The notes below the pieces were generated by a model that was given only the letters and a program-made list of their open reading frames with translations, did not search any database and was not told the DNA's origin. Positions 1 through 9,086 of a stretch of DNA of 64,000 nt are shown here, piece after piece; the stretch's first letter is position 1, and every line of letters begins with the position of its first letter. Origin of the DNA: an uncultured Paracoccaceae bacterium (lineage in GTDB: Bacteria > Pseudomonadota > Alphaproteobacteria > Rhodobacterales > Rhodobacteraceae); assembly GCA_943787985.1 (NCBI GenBank), contig CALSOO010000006.1, forward strand, positions 310,001 to 374,000, written 5' to 3'. The translations under genes were made by a program, and so were the position numbers.

Positions 1-5
1 GTGCG

Positions 6-536
6 ATGACGATGTGGGTGTTTGGATACGGGAGCCTTTTATGGAACCCGGGGTTTGAGGTTGCCGAAGAGGTGATCGGGCAACTTGACGGTTATGCGCG
101 CTCGTTTTGCATGCGCTCTATTCACCATCGGGGCACGGATGAACATCCCGGATTGGTGCTGGCCTTGGATCAATCCGCGGAGGCGTCGTGCCAAGGGGTT
201 GCGCTTGCTGTGGCGGCCGGACACGAGACCAAGACATTGGAATACCTGCGCGAACGAGAGTTGATTTCGTCGGCGTATTTGGAAAAAAATCTGGATGTAA
301 CACTTGTGGACGGTCGCAAAATCACAGCCGTGACGTATGTCATTGATGAGACGCACGATCAATATTGTGGGGAATTGGCCCTTGAAGAACAGGCGCAGAT
401 CATTGCCACCGCCGTCGGCGGGCGAGGCCCGAACACGGAATATCTGTACAACACTGCAACCCATTTGACACAAATCGGACTGCATGATCCGGATTTGGAA
501 TGGTTGACACAGCGGGTGCGTCACCTGAGTGCATAA
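6..536 (+). CDS. ChaC-like gamma-glutamylcyclotransferase
   Basis: A 176-residue protein of the ChaC/GGCT family, which cleaves gamma-glutamyl peptides such as glutathione to 5-oxoproline in the cytosol. The family's N-terminal glycine motif is visible as FGYGSL (residues 6-11), followed by LWNPGF. A glutamate-rich LRERE stretch at 81-85 lies where the catalytic glutamate is expected. Length fits the short bacterial ChaC proteins. The ATG is five bases from the window edge, so an upstream start cannot be excluded, although the conserved domain begins immediately. The gene is followed by a short gap and a co-directional pair of unrelated function. Family call is firm; the substrate is inferred. 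Confidence 0.85.
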   Translation: MTMWVFGYGSLLWNPGFEVAEEVIGQLDGYARSFCMRSIHHRGTDEHPGLVLALDQSAEASCQGVALAVAAGHETKTLEYLRERELISSAYLEKNLDVTLVDGRKITAVTYVIDETHDQYCGELALEEQAQIIATAVGGRGPNTEYLYNTATHLTQIGLHDPDLEWLTQRVRHLSA

Positions 537-611
537 ATCCTTGGCGCACCGCGTCATTTTTCGTTAACTTGTATTCAAGAGCAGAACAAACAGGTCAGAA
601 GCGAGACGCGC

Positions 612-1808
612 ATGGCGCAGCCAGACCAAGAGGCACGACCACAGTTTTCACAGCCCGTACGGCAGATCACCTCGATGCTGCTGGTGCTTGCGTTGGGCGG
701 CGTTGGGGCTTTCTTTGCCGCGCCGCGCGTGCTGCCTGTATTTCAGGCCAATCCGTATTTGAACGGGTTCATTGTTTTTGTCTTTTTTATCGGGGTGCTT
801 GCGTGTTTCTGGCAAGTCTTGCAGCTGATCGGATCGGTGCGCTGGATCGAAGCCTTTGCTTCGGAGAGAGCCGACAGCACGACCAAAGCTCCGCAGTTGT
901 TGGCACCCTTGGCATCCTTGTTGCGCTCACGGGGCGCACGGATGCAAGTCAACGCGTCTTCCACCAGTTCCATTCTGGACTCGGTTGCAACGCGGATTGA
1001 TGAAGCGCGCGAAATTACGCGTTATATCGTTAACCTGTTGATCTTTCTTGGCCTGCTGGGGACGTTTTATGGGTTGGCGACCACGGTCCCGGCTCTTGTG
1101 GATACGATCCGCAGCTTGGCGCCACAAGAAGGGGAGGCAGGTGTAGAGGTCTTTGGTCGCCTTATGGGGGGGCTTGAAAGCCAGTTGAGCGGGATGGGCG
1201 TGGCCTTTGCGTCGTCCCTTTTGGGGCTGGCAGGATCGCTCGTTGTCGGGCTGTTGGAGTTGTTCGCAGGGCACGGTCAGAACCGGTTTTACCGCGAACT
1301 CGAAGAATGGCTTAGCTCCATCACACGGGTCGGGTTCACCTCTGGTGAGGAGGGCACAACCGACCAGATTGCGATGGTGGGCGTGTTGGATCACATGGCC
1401 GAGCAGATGGAATCCCTCCAGCAGATGTTCACCCAATCCGACATCAGCCGGTCTATGGTGGATGAACGACTGGGCACATTGGCGACGTCCATTGAACAAA
1501 TGACGCATCAAATGCAACACGGAGACGCGGAAAATTCCGCTCTGGAACGGGTCGCTGCAGGCCAAGAGCGGTTGATCGCCCACCTTGAAGCCCAAGGGGC
1601 AGGGGGCGGGATTGATGCGGAAAGCCGCATGCGCTTGCGTTCGATTGATGTGCAGATGCTGCGAATTCTCGAAGAGATTTCCGCAGGACGACAAGAAAGC
1701 ATGAGCGCGCTGCACGCAGATATCAGTGCATTGGCACAGGCTTTGTCGCAGCCGAAAGGACAAGTGAGACGCTTGTCAAAAGGCAAAAACACGCCGGGTG
1801 AGGGCTAG
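612..1808 (+). CDS. MotA/TolQ/ExbB-type proton channel family protein
   Basis: A 398-residue membrane protein. Four hydrophobic segments lie near residues 20-38, 50-73, 138-160 and 193-218, with a roughly 65-residue cytoplasmic loop between the second and third, as in MotA/TolQ/ExbB proteins. Segments 3 and 4 carry GLLGTFYGLATTVPAL and GMGVAFASSLLGLAGSLVVG, matching the family's pore helices. The C-terminal 170 residues are polar and helix-prone, longer than in ExbB. The next gene begins 3 bases after the stop and encodes a MotB/OmpA-like partner, so the two probably form a stator-like unit in the inner membrane. The ribosome site is weak (GAAGCGAGA). Its physiological role is unknown to me. 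Confidence 0.75.
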   Translation: MAQPDQEARPQFSQPVRQITSMLLVLALGGVGAFFAAPRVLPVFQANPYLNGFIVFVFFIGVLACFWQVLQLIGSVRWIEAFASERADSTTKAPQLLAPLASLLRSRGARMQVNASSTSSILDSVATRIDEAREITRYIVNLLIFLGLLGTFYGLATTVPALVDTIRSLAPQEGEAGVEVFGRLMGGLESQLSGMGVAFASSLLGLAGSLVVGLLELFAGHGQNRFYRELEEWLSSITRVGFTSGEEGTTDQIAMVGVLDHMAEQMESLQQMFTQSDISRSMVDERLGTLATSIEQMTHQMQHGDAENSALERVAAGQERLIAHLEAQGAGGGIDAESRMRLRSIDVQMLRILEEISAGRQESMSALHADISALAQALSQPKGQVRRLSKGKNTPGEG

Positions 1809-1810
1809 GT

Positions 1811-3748
1811 ATGGCCCTGTCGCGACGCACTGGCGCACGGTTTCAGGCGTCGATTTGGCCAGGCTTTGTGGACGCCATGACGGGCTTGTTGTTGGTTTTG
1901 ATGTTTGTTTTGACGATCTTTATGGTGGTTCAGTTTGTCCTGCGCGAAACAATCACAGGACAGGAATCCGAGCTGAACACCCTGGCAGGCGAAGTGGCCG
2001 CTTTGGCCCAAGCACTTGGGCTTGAAGAGCGGCGCGGTGAAGAGCTTGAAGATCGCCTGACCGGTTTGAACGCAACCTTGTCAACGGCGCAGGATCAACT
2101 GGAAGAACAGGCGGGGTTGATCGCATCGCTGACGGCTCAACGCGACACGCAAGCTGATGCACTTCAAGCCGCACAAGCACAGATATCGGGTTTTGAGACA
2201 CAGGTTGCCGGGCTTTTGGCAGGACGTGATGCTGCGCAGGCTCTGATTGAGGGGCTTGAGGCGACGCAGGCAGAACTTGAGGCCCGCCGAGACGCTTTAG
2301 AAGCGGAGCAGGCCACTTTGTTGAGCGAACAAGATGCATTGAACCTTGCACTGGCCAGTGCCCGCGGGGAGGTCGATGCGCAGGCGGAAACCGCACGCCT
2401 TGCAGCGGCGCAACGTGAAGCGATGGAGGCCTTGATCGCCGACTTGCAAACTCAAAAGACCGAAGCGGAAACGCAGATAACTGCGTTGTCGGGTGAGTTG
2501 ACCGAGGCGCAACAAGCATTGAGTGCAGAAGAACAAGCCAAAATACTGGAAGCCGCCGCGGCGGAGGCATTGCGCGCAAGACTAAAGGACGCCGATGCAG
2601 AACTGACGGCGATGACTCTGTCGCTGGAGGCGCAGCGTCAGGAGGCCGAGGACACGTTAACCTTGCTCGCTGCTGCGCGCGCTGCGGGTGATGATCTGAA
2701 TGCACAACTTGTCGATGCAATCGCGCGGGCAGAAGTGCTTAAAAGCGTAGAAGGCGAATTGACGACTGTTCAAAAGTCGGCGGCGCAGTTGGCACAAGAG
2801 AACGCGGATATTCAGGTAGAGCTGGTTCAACTGCGTGCGGCCCTGGACGCCGCAGAAGGAGCGATTGAGGCGGGAAACAGTGACGTGAGCGATTTGCGTG
2901 CACAATTGGCACGCGCTTTGGCTGCGCAATTGGAATTGGAAACTGCCTCTAGCACGGCCCAAGCTGATCAGGCCGCTTTGTTGGCCGCTGCGCGTGCAGC
3001 ACTTTTAACAAAAGAAGACGCGACGCGCGCCGCACAGGCGCAATCCTTGCAAGCGCAACGGCAAACTGAATTGCTGAACCAGCAAGTTGCGGCGTTGCGC
3101 ACACAATTGGGCAATTTGCAGGCTTTGTTGAATGACGCCGAAACGCGTGATGCCGCCAAAGAGGTGCAGCTTCAGTCGCTGGGTTCTGACTTGAATACGG
3201 CCTTGGCGCGCGCGGTTGCCCAGGAACGTCGGGCACGCGCGCTGGAAGAAGCGGAACGCAAAAGACTAGAGGCTGAGGCGCAAGATCTTGAGAAATACAG
3301 ATCAGAGTTTTTTGGGCGCTTGCGCGATCTGCTGGGCACCCAAGAGGGGGTTCGCATTGAAGGCGACCGGTTTGTGTTTTCCTCAGAGGTTTTGTTCCCA
3401 CCCGGTGGCGCACAATTGTCCCGCGAAGGGCAGACGGAAATCGCCAAAATCGCAGGCATTTTGCGTGGTGTTGCGGATGACATTCCACCTGAGATCGATT
3501 GGGTTATCCGTGTTGACGGGCACACTGACAACGTTCCCTTGTCGGGAAGTGGCGAGTTTTCGGACAACTGGGAGCTGAGCCAAGGGCGTGCCTTGTCCGT
3601 CGTCAAATACATGGTGAATTTCTTGGCGATCCCGCCCGACCGATTGGCAGCAAACGGGTTCGGACAGCATCAGCCCGTCAATTTGGCAGACACGGCTGAA
3701 GCGCGGGCCCAAAACAGACGGATCGAACTGAAATTTACCGAAAAGTAA
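1811..3748 (+). CDS. MotB-like membrane coiled-coil protein with C-terminal OmpA peptidoglycan-binding domain
   Basis: A 645-residue protein in three parts. Residues 17-42 form one transmembrane helix that opens with FVDAMTGLLLVLMF. Asp21 sits where MotB keeps its proton-binding aspartate (compare the ADFMT motif of flagellar MotB). Residues from about 45 to 500 are an Ala/Gln/Glu/Leu-rich coiled coil. The end, about 510-645, is an OmpA/MotB domain with VDGHTDN and a C-terminal NRRIELKF typical of peptidoglycan binding. It starts 3 bases after the MotA/ExbB-like gene. The arrangement suggests a proton-driven unit reaching from the inner membrane to the cell wall. The very long coiled coil recalls ZorB-type and other non-flagellar stators, but no partner genes of such systems are nearby. 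Confidence 0.8.
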   Translation: MALSRRTGARFQASIWPGFVDAMTGLLLVLMFVLTIFMVVQFVLRETITGQESELNTLAGEVAALAQALGLEERRGEELEDRLTGLNATLSTAQDQLEEQAGLIASLTAQRDTQADALQAAQAQISGFETQVAGLLAGRDAAQALIEGLEATQAELEARRDALEAEQATLLSEQDALNLALASARGEVDAQAETARLAAAQREAMEALIADLQTQKTEAETQITALSGELTEAQQALSAEEQAKILEAAAAEALRARLKDADAELTAMTLSLEAQRQEAEDTLTLLAAARAAGDDLNAQLVDAIARAEVLKSVEGELTTVQKSAAQLAQENADIQVELVQLRAALDAAEGAIEAGNSDVSDLRAQLARALAAQLELETASSTAQADQAALLAAARAALLTKEDATRAAQAQSLQAQRQTELLNQQVAALRTQLGNLQALLNDAETRDAAKEVQLQSLGSDLNTALARAVAQERRARALEEAERKRLEAEAQDLEKYRSEFFGRLRDLLGTQEGVRIEGDRFVFSSEVLFPPGGAQLSREGQTEIAKIAGILRGVADDIPPEIDWVIRVDGHTDNVPLSGSGEFSDNWELSQGRALSVVKYMVNFLAIPPDRLAANGFGQHQPVNLADTAEARAQNRRIELKFTEK

Positions 3749-3754
3749 TTTAGG

Positions 3755-4726
3755 TTATCGCAAAACGACATAGCCATTCTGTCGGCTTATTTCGCGGCCC
3801 TTACGGATCAACGTCACTGTTCCCGTATAGCGCCCCTCTGGCCAGCGATCCCCTGTCAATTTCTTGCCTGCAGCTTGGAAATACTGCGCCTTGTTCTTGT
3901 CGAGGGTTGTGGTGAAATCGGTGATTTCGCCTTGTGGCCCATTGATCTGCAAACGGATTTGGTCGTTCTTTTGCATGCCAAATCCAAATCCATAAACAAC
4001 GATAGCAGGCGCCGTGGCCGGCATTTCGGCTTTGGTAGCCCGTCCAGATTTTACGTCCTCGTATTTTGGTACGGCATCGTGGAAAGCCGTGTAAATCAAT
4101 CCCCCCGCTTGATACTCGGGCGGGTCAGCCCAAAGCGTTGTCTTGTCAGGGGCGCCGCAGGTGAGATCGCCATCCGGATCGAATGGATCAATGGTTTTGC
4201 CGTCTTTGCGAACCGAAAGGTGGACGTGCGGAAATTGGGTGCTGCCACTGAGCCCCACTTCGCCCAAGACGTCGCCAGCATTGACGGTTTGGCCTCGTCT
4301 GACAATGATGGAGCCTTGTTTGAGATGGCAGTATTGGGTTTCCCAGCCGCCGCCATGGTCGACAACCACGCCGTTTCCGCACTCGCGACCTACGACACTT
4401 TCAGCATTCGCCGGCGTTTTGATGCGGTCAACGATGGTGTTGCGCATGCGCACGACTGTGCCTGGCGCCGCCGCCAACACATCGACGCCGGCTTTCATTT
4501 GTTTGATTGTGCGAACCGCGAAATCAGTACCTTTGTGGTTGTCGTAGCTCAAAGGTGCACATCGGTAGTCTTGTGCGGACTTGCTTGGATCGTGGTCGAC
4601 ATATTGCTGGATGTAGCAATCGTCCCCCAATGAACAATCAATTGGTTGTCTGAGTTGAATGTCTTGCGCCGCAACAGATGCTGCGGCGCAAAGCGTTATG
4701 AACGGGAGGATAGCTTGTTTTATCAT
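3755..4726 (-). CDS. M23 family metallopeptidase (secreted)
   Basis: A 323-residue protein with a signal peptide (hydrophobic residues 4-20, ending in ASVAAQ) and an M23/LytM peptidase domain. The zinc ligands appear as HKGTDFAV and, near the middle, HVHLSV. A VVDHGGGWETQYCHL stretch matches the conserved strand before the active site. Such enzymes cut peptidoglycan peptide bridges in the periplasm or act as LytM regulators. About 130 residues after the domain look beta-rich and are unassigned. Its ATG overlaps the clpA stop (ATGA), so it is probably co-transcribed with clpA. It converges on the OmpA-like gene with a 6-base gap. Confidence 0.85.
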   Translation of the reverse strand: MIKQAILPFITLCAAASVAAQDIQLRQPIDCSLGDDCYIQQYVDHDPSKSAQDYRCAPLSYDNHKGTDFAVRTIKQMKAGVDVLAAAPGTVVRMRNTIVDRIKTPANAESVVGRECGNGVVVDHGGGWETQYCHLKQGSIIVRRGQTVNAGDVLGEVGLSGSTQFPHVHLSVRKDGKTIDPFDPDGDLTCGAPDKTTLWADPPEYQAGGLIYTAFHDAVPKYEDVKSGRATKAEMPATAPAIVVYGFGFGMQKNDQIRLQINGPQGEITDFTTTLDKNKAQYFQAAGKKLTGDRWPEGRYTGTVTLIRKGREISRQNGYVVLR

Positions 4727-7054
4727 TCGGCCGTCAAAAGAGGCGGTTTGTCGCCGGAAATACGCGGCTTGTCAGGGCCCTCGACCTTGATATCCAATTC
4801 TCCACCCTTGATGCCGACTTTGACCACACCACCCTTGGCGAGTTTGCCAAACAGCAATTCTTCGGCCAACGGCTTTTTGATGTGTTCCTGAATGACACGC
4901 CCCAATGGCCGCGCCCCCATTTTGTCATCATAGCCCTTGTTCGCGAGCCATTCGGCGGCGGGTTTGGTCAAGTTCGATGGTAACGATTGCGATCCATCAA
5001 CTGCGCTTCGAGTTGCAGAACGAATTTTTCGACAACTTGTGCAAGATAACTTTGCGCGCAACGGCCAAAGCTGATGACGGCGTCCAAACGATTGCGGAAC
5101 TCAGGCGTGAATGTCCGCTCAATCGCCGCGGTGTCTTCGCCACTTGCGCGATCCCGCCCAAAGCCGATGGCTCTTTGGCTTGTTCCGCCGCACCGGCATT
5201 GGACGTCATGATCAAGACGACATTGCGGAAATCCACAGTGCGTCCGTTGTGATCGGTGAGTTTGCCGTGATCCATGACCTGCAGCAGGATGTTGTAAACG
5301 TCCGGATGTGCTTTTTCCATTTCGTCCAAGCAGCAACACCACATGCGGATGCTGGTCGACACCATCCGTCAGCATGCCGCCCTGATCAAAGCCCACATAG
5401 CCCGGGAGGGGCGCCAATCAGACGGGAAACAGCGTGTTTTTCCATGTATTCGGACATGTCAAAACGCAGCAGTTCTACGCCCAGAGTATCGGCCAATTGT
5501 TTGGCGACTTCGGTTTTCCCGACACCGGTTGGCCCCGCGAACAGGTAGATTCCCGATCGGCTTTTCAGGCTCACGCAGACCAGCCCGCGCCAGTTTGATT
5601 GCAGAGCTGAGTGTTTCGATGGCCTTGTCCTGCCCAAAAACGACGCGTTTCAGCGATGCTCTCCAGGTCTTTCAGCAACCGCAGCATCGTCTTTTGACAC
5701 GCTTTTTGGTGGAATGCGCGCGATTTTTGCAACGACGCTTCGACTTCTTTTGTGCCGATGGTTTTGCGACGTCTTCGCGGCCTGAACCAAATGCTGTGCC
5801 GCGCCGGCTTCATCGATCACATCGATTGCCTGAATCAGGCAGTTTACGGTCGTTGATGTAGCGTGCGGCCAATTCGACAGATGTTTTGATGGCGTCAGCT
5901 GTATATTTGACCGAGTGGTGATCCTCGAAATATGGCTTCAAGCCTCGAAGGATTTTCACGGCATCATCGACAGACGGTTCATTGACGTCGATTTTCTGGA
6001 AGCGACGGCGAAGCGCACGGTCTTTTTCAAAATGCTGGCGGAACTCTTTGTACGTGGTTGAGCCCATCGTGCGAAGTTTGCCACCAGCCAAAGCCGGTTT
6101 CAGCAAGTTGGATGCATCCATCGCGCCGCCGGAAGTGGCACCCGCACCGATGACGGTGTGGATTTCGTCGATGAACAGAGACGGCGTCTTCGTGTTCTTC
6201 GAGTTCTGTCACAACAGCCTTTAGCCGTTCTTCAAAATCACCGCGGTAGCGTGTGCCTGCCAGCAATGCGCCCATGTCGAGCGAGTAAATCGTCGATCTC
6301 CGCCAGGATTTCAGGTGTTTCACCGGCTACAATCTTTGCGCGCAAGCCCTTCGGCGATAGCCGTTTTGCCAACGCCCGGGTCCCCGACCAGCAGCGGGTT
6401 GTTCTTGCGACGGCGGCACAGCACCTGGATGCAGCGTTCCACTTCGCTGTCACGACCGATCAACGGGTCGATGTCGCCTTCGCGTGACTTGGCATTCAGA
6501 TCTACGCAGTATTTCTCAAGCGCGCTGTCTTTCTTCTCGCCCTCGGTGACACCCTGCGGTTCGTCCTCCACCTCTGGTGCGCCGGACAACGGACGGCTTT
6601 CGCCGAATGCCGGGTCTTTTGCAACGCCGTGGGCGATGAAGTTCACCGCATCATAGCGCGTCATGTCCTGTTCTTGCAGAAAGTAGGCGGCATTGCTTTC
6701 GCGTTCGGCAAAGATTGCGACCAACACATTTGCGCCGGTCACTTCTGTGCGCCCCGAAGATTGCACATGAATTGCAGCCCGTTGAATGACGCGCTGGAAG
6801 GCAGCGGTTGGTACAGCCTCGCTTCCATCGACGTCTGTGACCAAATTTGCGAGGTCCTCATCGATAAACTCGATCAACGTGGCGCTCAAGTCTGCGACAT
6901 CAACCGAACAGGCCTGCATCACGCGCTTGGCGTCGGGTTCTTCGATCAATGCCAGCAACAAGTGCTCAAGCGTTGCGAATTCATGGTGGCGGTCATTGGC
7001 CAGCGCGAGGGCGGCGTGGATCGCTTTTTCCAGTGTGGTCGAAAATGAAGGCAC
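4723..7054 (-). pseudogene. clpA: ATP-dependent Clp protease ATP-binding subunit ClpA, frame broken many times
   Basis: Joined across frames this encodes about 775 residues, the normal length of ClpA, the AAA+ unfoldase that feeds ClpP. The N-domain, first Walker A (GDPGVGKT), second Walker A (GPTGVGKT), the sensor region and the conserved C-terminus (GARPLGRVIQEHIKKPLAEE) are all present. The frame changes at least a dozen times, for example near 6336, 6295, 6179, 5834, 5726, 5677, 5549, 5402, 5328 and 5172. Many breaks are one base added to or lost from a short run, and protein identity resumes at once on the other side. True decay would also show missense changes and larger deletions, so I think the gene is intact in the organism. 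The start is GTG at 7054 behind AGGAG. Confidence 0.85.
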
Positions 7055-7143
7055 GGCGGTGCTCCTGTCGATCGGGGTCATGGGAGGCGCGGAACCATAT
7101 CACGCGTCTCCAAAGACCATGGCCTCATACAGTTAGAGTTTGG

Positions 7144-7181
7144 TTGATCAACGGCCAGCTTCAAGCTCTAATTTGATCAAA
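7144..7181. promoter_or_regulatory. Pair of TTGATCAA palindromes upstream of clpA
   Basis: The 175-base gap between clpA and gloB holds TTGATCAA at 7144-7151 and TTTGATCAAA at 7172-7181, with centres 29 bases apart. Two dyads of the same core in a promoter region could be an operator. They lack the four-base spacer of an FNR/Anr box, so I do not assign a regulator. Confidence 0.3.
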
Positions 7182-7229
7182 ACTGTTATAATTTGCGTGA
7201 TCAGGCCGTATTTGTTGAAAAAAGTGACG

Positions 7230-8003
7230 TCAGAAGCGATCTTTGCGGGCGCGAATTTCTGTAAAGACGTCAGCGGCGTTGGCGCCCACCATATTCAAGT
7301 GAGCTTGGATTGCGGGGTCAGTTGCACGCAAAAACGGGTTTGTGGCCAGTTCCAGCTGCAACGAGGAAGGGACGGTCGCAATGTTTTGCGCACGCAGCTT
7401 GTCGATTTCTTGTGCTCTAGAGATAAGCGCTTGATTGGCAGGATCAATAGTCAAAGCAAAGCGTGCGTTGGATTGTGTGTATTCGTGCCCCGAACAGACA
7501 ATGGTTTCAGGCGGTAAGGCAGACAGTTTACAAAGGCTGTCCCACATTTGTGTGGGCGTCCCTTCAAATAGACGGCCACAGCCCAAGGCCATCAAACTGT
7601 CAGCGGTGAAAACCGCATTTGCGGCAGGAACATGCAATGCGATGTGGTTCAACGTGTGGCCCGAGACGTCGATGATATGAACGGGCGCGCCAGCAAATGA
7701 AAAGGTATCGCCCTGCGCCACTTGGATATCCAGAGGAGGCAAACGGTGGGCATCCGCAGCCGCACCGATCACTTGCGCGGGGTGGCTGGCGAGGAGACCA
7801 GGCAGGCCGTCAACGTGATCAAAGTGATGATGGGTGAGCCAGATTTGCGTTATTTTCCAACCCCTTGCCTCTAAAACGTCCTTGATCGGGGCGGCGTCAG
7901 GCACATCAACAACGGCGGTCTCTTGGGTCACAGGATCGTGGAGGACAAATGCGTAGTTGTCTTGCAAGCACGGGACGGTCACGATCTCAACAGCCATGGT
8001 CAT
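7230..8003 (-). CDS. gloB: Hydroxyacylglutathione hydrolase (glyoxalase II)
   Basis: A 257-residue metallo-beta-lactamase-fold enzyme that hydrolyses S-lactoylglutathione to lactate and glutathione, the second step of methylglyoxal detoxification in the cytosol. The metal-binding motif THHHFDH lies at residues 57-63. Further conserved blocks are VSGHTLNHIALH, a VFTADSLMALGCGRLFEG stretch and CSGHEYTQSNARFA, which is characteristic of GloB. A longer reading frame runs upstream, but ATG ACC ATG at 8003/7997 gives the family length and sits behind AAAGGCAA. It is divergent from the methyltransferase gene at 8059, the short gap presumably holding both promoters. Confidence 0.93.
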   Translation of the reverse strand: MTMAVEIVTVPCLQDNYAFVLHDPVTQETAVVDVPDAAPIKDVLEARGWKITQIWLTHHHFDHVDGLPGLLASHPAQVIGAAADAHRLPPLDIQVAQGDTFSFAGAPVHIIDVSGHTLNHIALHVPAANAVFTADSLMALGCGRLFEGTPTQMWDSLCKLSALPPETIVCSGHEYTQSNARFALTIDPANQALISRAQEIDKLRAQNIATVPSSLQLELATNPFLRATDPAIQAHLNMVGANAADVFTEIRARKDRF

Positions 8004-8058
8004 TTGCCTTTGGTTTGATACATTGGCCCTAACTTGACCGATACACACAGGAGCTGCA

Positions 8059-8811
8059 ATGCATCTCGACGTGCAGGACCTTCGCAATTTTTATTATCGC
8101 AGCACTTTGGGGCGGGCGGCGCAGGCGTCTTTGCGGGGGCGAATGCTGGAAATGTGGCCCGAAGCCAAAGGGCAAACGGTCGTGGGATACGGCTTTGCGG
8201 CGCCTTTGCTGCGGCCTTATCTTGCGGATGCGCGGCGGGTTCTGGCTTTGATGCCCGGGCCACAAGGGGTGATGCCGTGGCCCGCAGGGGCGCCCAATGT
8301 GTCTGTGCTGTCAGAGGAAACGCTGTGGCCGATCGAGACAGGACATGTTGATAAGCTTGTGGTTTTACATGGGCTTGAAACATCCGAGCTGGCGTTTGAT
8401 CTACTGGAGGAGTGCTGGCGGGTGTTGGGGCCGGGGGGAAAGGCGCTGTTCATTGTGCCCAATCGCGCAGGGCTTTGGTCGCGGCGCGACCGCACGCCAT
8501 TCGGGTTCGGGCGGCCCTATTCTGCGAGCCAGTTGGAGACACAGTTGCGCAAACACCAGTTTCTGCCGGAACGCCATATGAGTGCGCTGTATCAAGTGCC
8601 GTCCACCCGCCGGATTTGGATGAAGTCAGGGGCCTTGTTCGAACGGATCGGTCGCGGAATGCCGGGACTTATGGCAGGGGGGGCATTGATGGTGGAGGCC
8701 ACGAAACTGGTATATCCGCCCAAAGGAAAAGTGGCGCGGACGCGCAGACGGGTGAGTGTCCTCAAAGGGTTGGGGCAACCTGTGCCAAGTCCGGACAGCG
8801 CGCTGCGTTAA
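8059..8811 (+). CDS. Class I SAM-dependent methyltransferase
   Basis: A 250-residue protein with a Rossmann-type methyltransferase layout. [11 protein letters not shown] (residues 41-51) stands in the SAM-binding glycine position, an acidic turn follows, and the block [20 protein letters not shown] corresponds to motif III-IV of small-molecule methyltransferases. The C-terminal third is basic. The start ATG has a good CAGGAG 5 bases upstream. This type is often found divergently beside gloB in Rhodobacterales. The substrate cannot be read from sequence. Confidence 0.75.
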   Translation: MHLDVQDLRNFYYRSTLGRAAQASLRGRMLEMWPEAKGQTVVGYGFAAPLLRPYLADARRVLALMPGPQGVMPWPAGAPNVSVLSEETLWPIETGHVDKLVVLHGLETSELAFDLLEECWRVLGPGGKALFIVPNRAGLWSRRDRTPFGFGRPYSASQLETQLRKHQFLPERHMSALYQVPSTRRIWMKSGALFERIGRGMPGLMAGGALMVEATKLVYPPKGKVARTRRRVSVLKGLGQPVPSPDSALR

Positions 8812-8857
8812 CGGCGGGTTTTGGAGGGCACATTGCGGTCACTGGGACGGTTTGATC

Positions 8858-8966
8858 TCTGTCTTGTACAAAACAGACGCCAAATGTCACAAAATCCGGG
8901 TGGCTTTGAGGGGGTCTTTTGCCCGACTTCGGGGGTGTTGTACAAAAAGGGGCCCCTTTGTCACAA
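8858..8966. repeat. Two copies of a TTGTACAA - TGTCACAA module
   Basis: TTGTACAA at 8864-8871 is followed by TGTCACAA at 8885-8892. The same pair recurs at 8938-8945 and 8959-8966. The two cores are 21 bases apart in both copies and the copies are offset by 74 bases. The first TTGTACAA is the centre of a 20-base near-palindrome (8858-8877, one mismatched pair). The second is followed by the palindrome AAAGGGGCCCCTTT (8946-8959). This lies in the 275-base gap between two convergent genes. It may be a dispersed repeat or a pair of binding sites. Confidence 0.55.
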
Positions 8967-9023
8967 GATGAACAAGAGGTTACCAAAACCGGACCAAAAA
9001 GGTTAACGGTCGCGGAGATGACC

Positions 9024-9051
9024 AGATTTTTCGCGAAAAATCTCGGGCCCG
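9024..9051. repeat. Perfect 20-base palindrome followed by an 8-base palindrome
   Basis: AGATTTTTCGCGAAAAATCT at 9024-9043 is its own reverse complement and is followed directly by CGGGCCCG (9044-9051). It lies 36 bases past the stop of the minus-strand gene at 9087. It could act as a weak terminator, but the stem is A/T-rich with no downstream U-tract, so a protein-binding dyad is equally possible. Confidence 0.45.
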
Positions 9052-9086
9052 CGCTGTGGCGGATCCGAGGTGAAGGGAACGCGCCC

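Noticed and set aside
612-3748. Zorya-type phage defence (ZorAB)
   Set aside because: The pair has the right fold classes, but no ZorC, ZorD or ZorE gene is adjacent and the neighbours are housekeeping genes.
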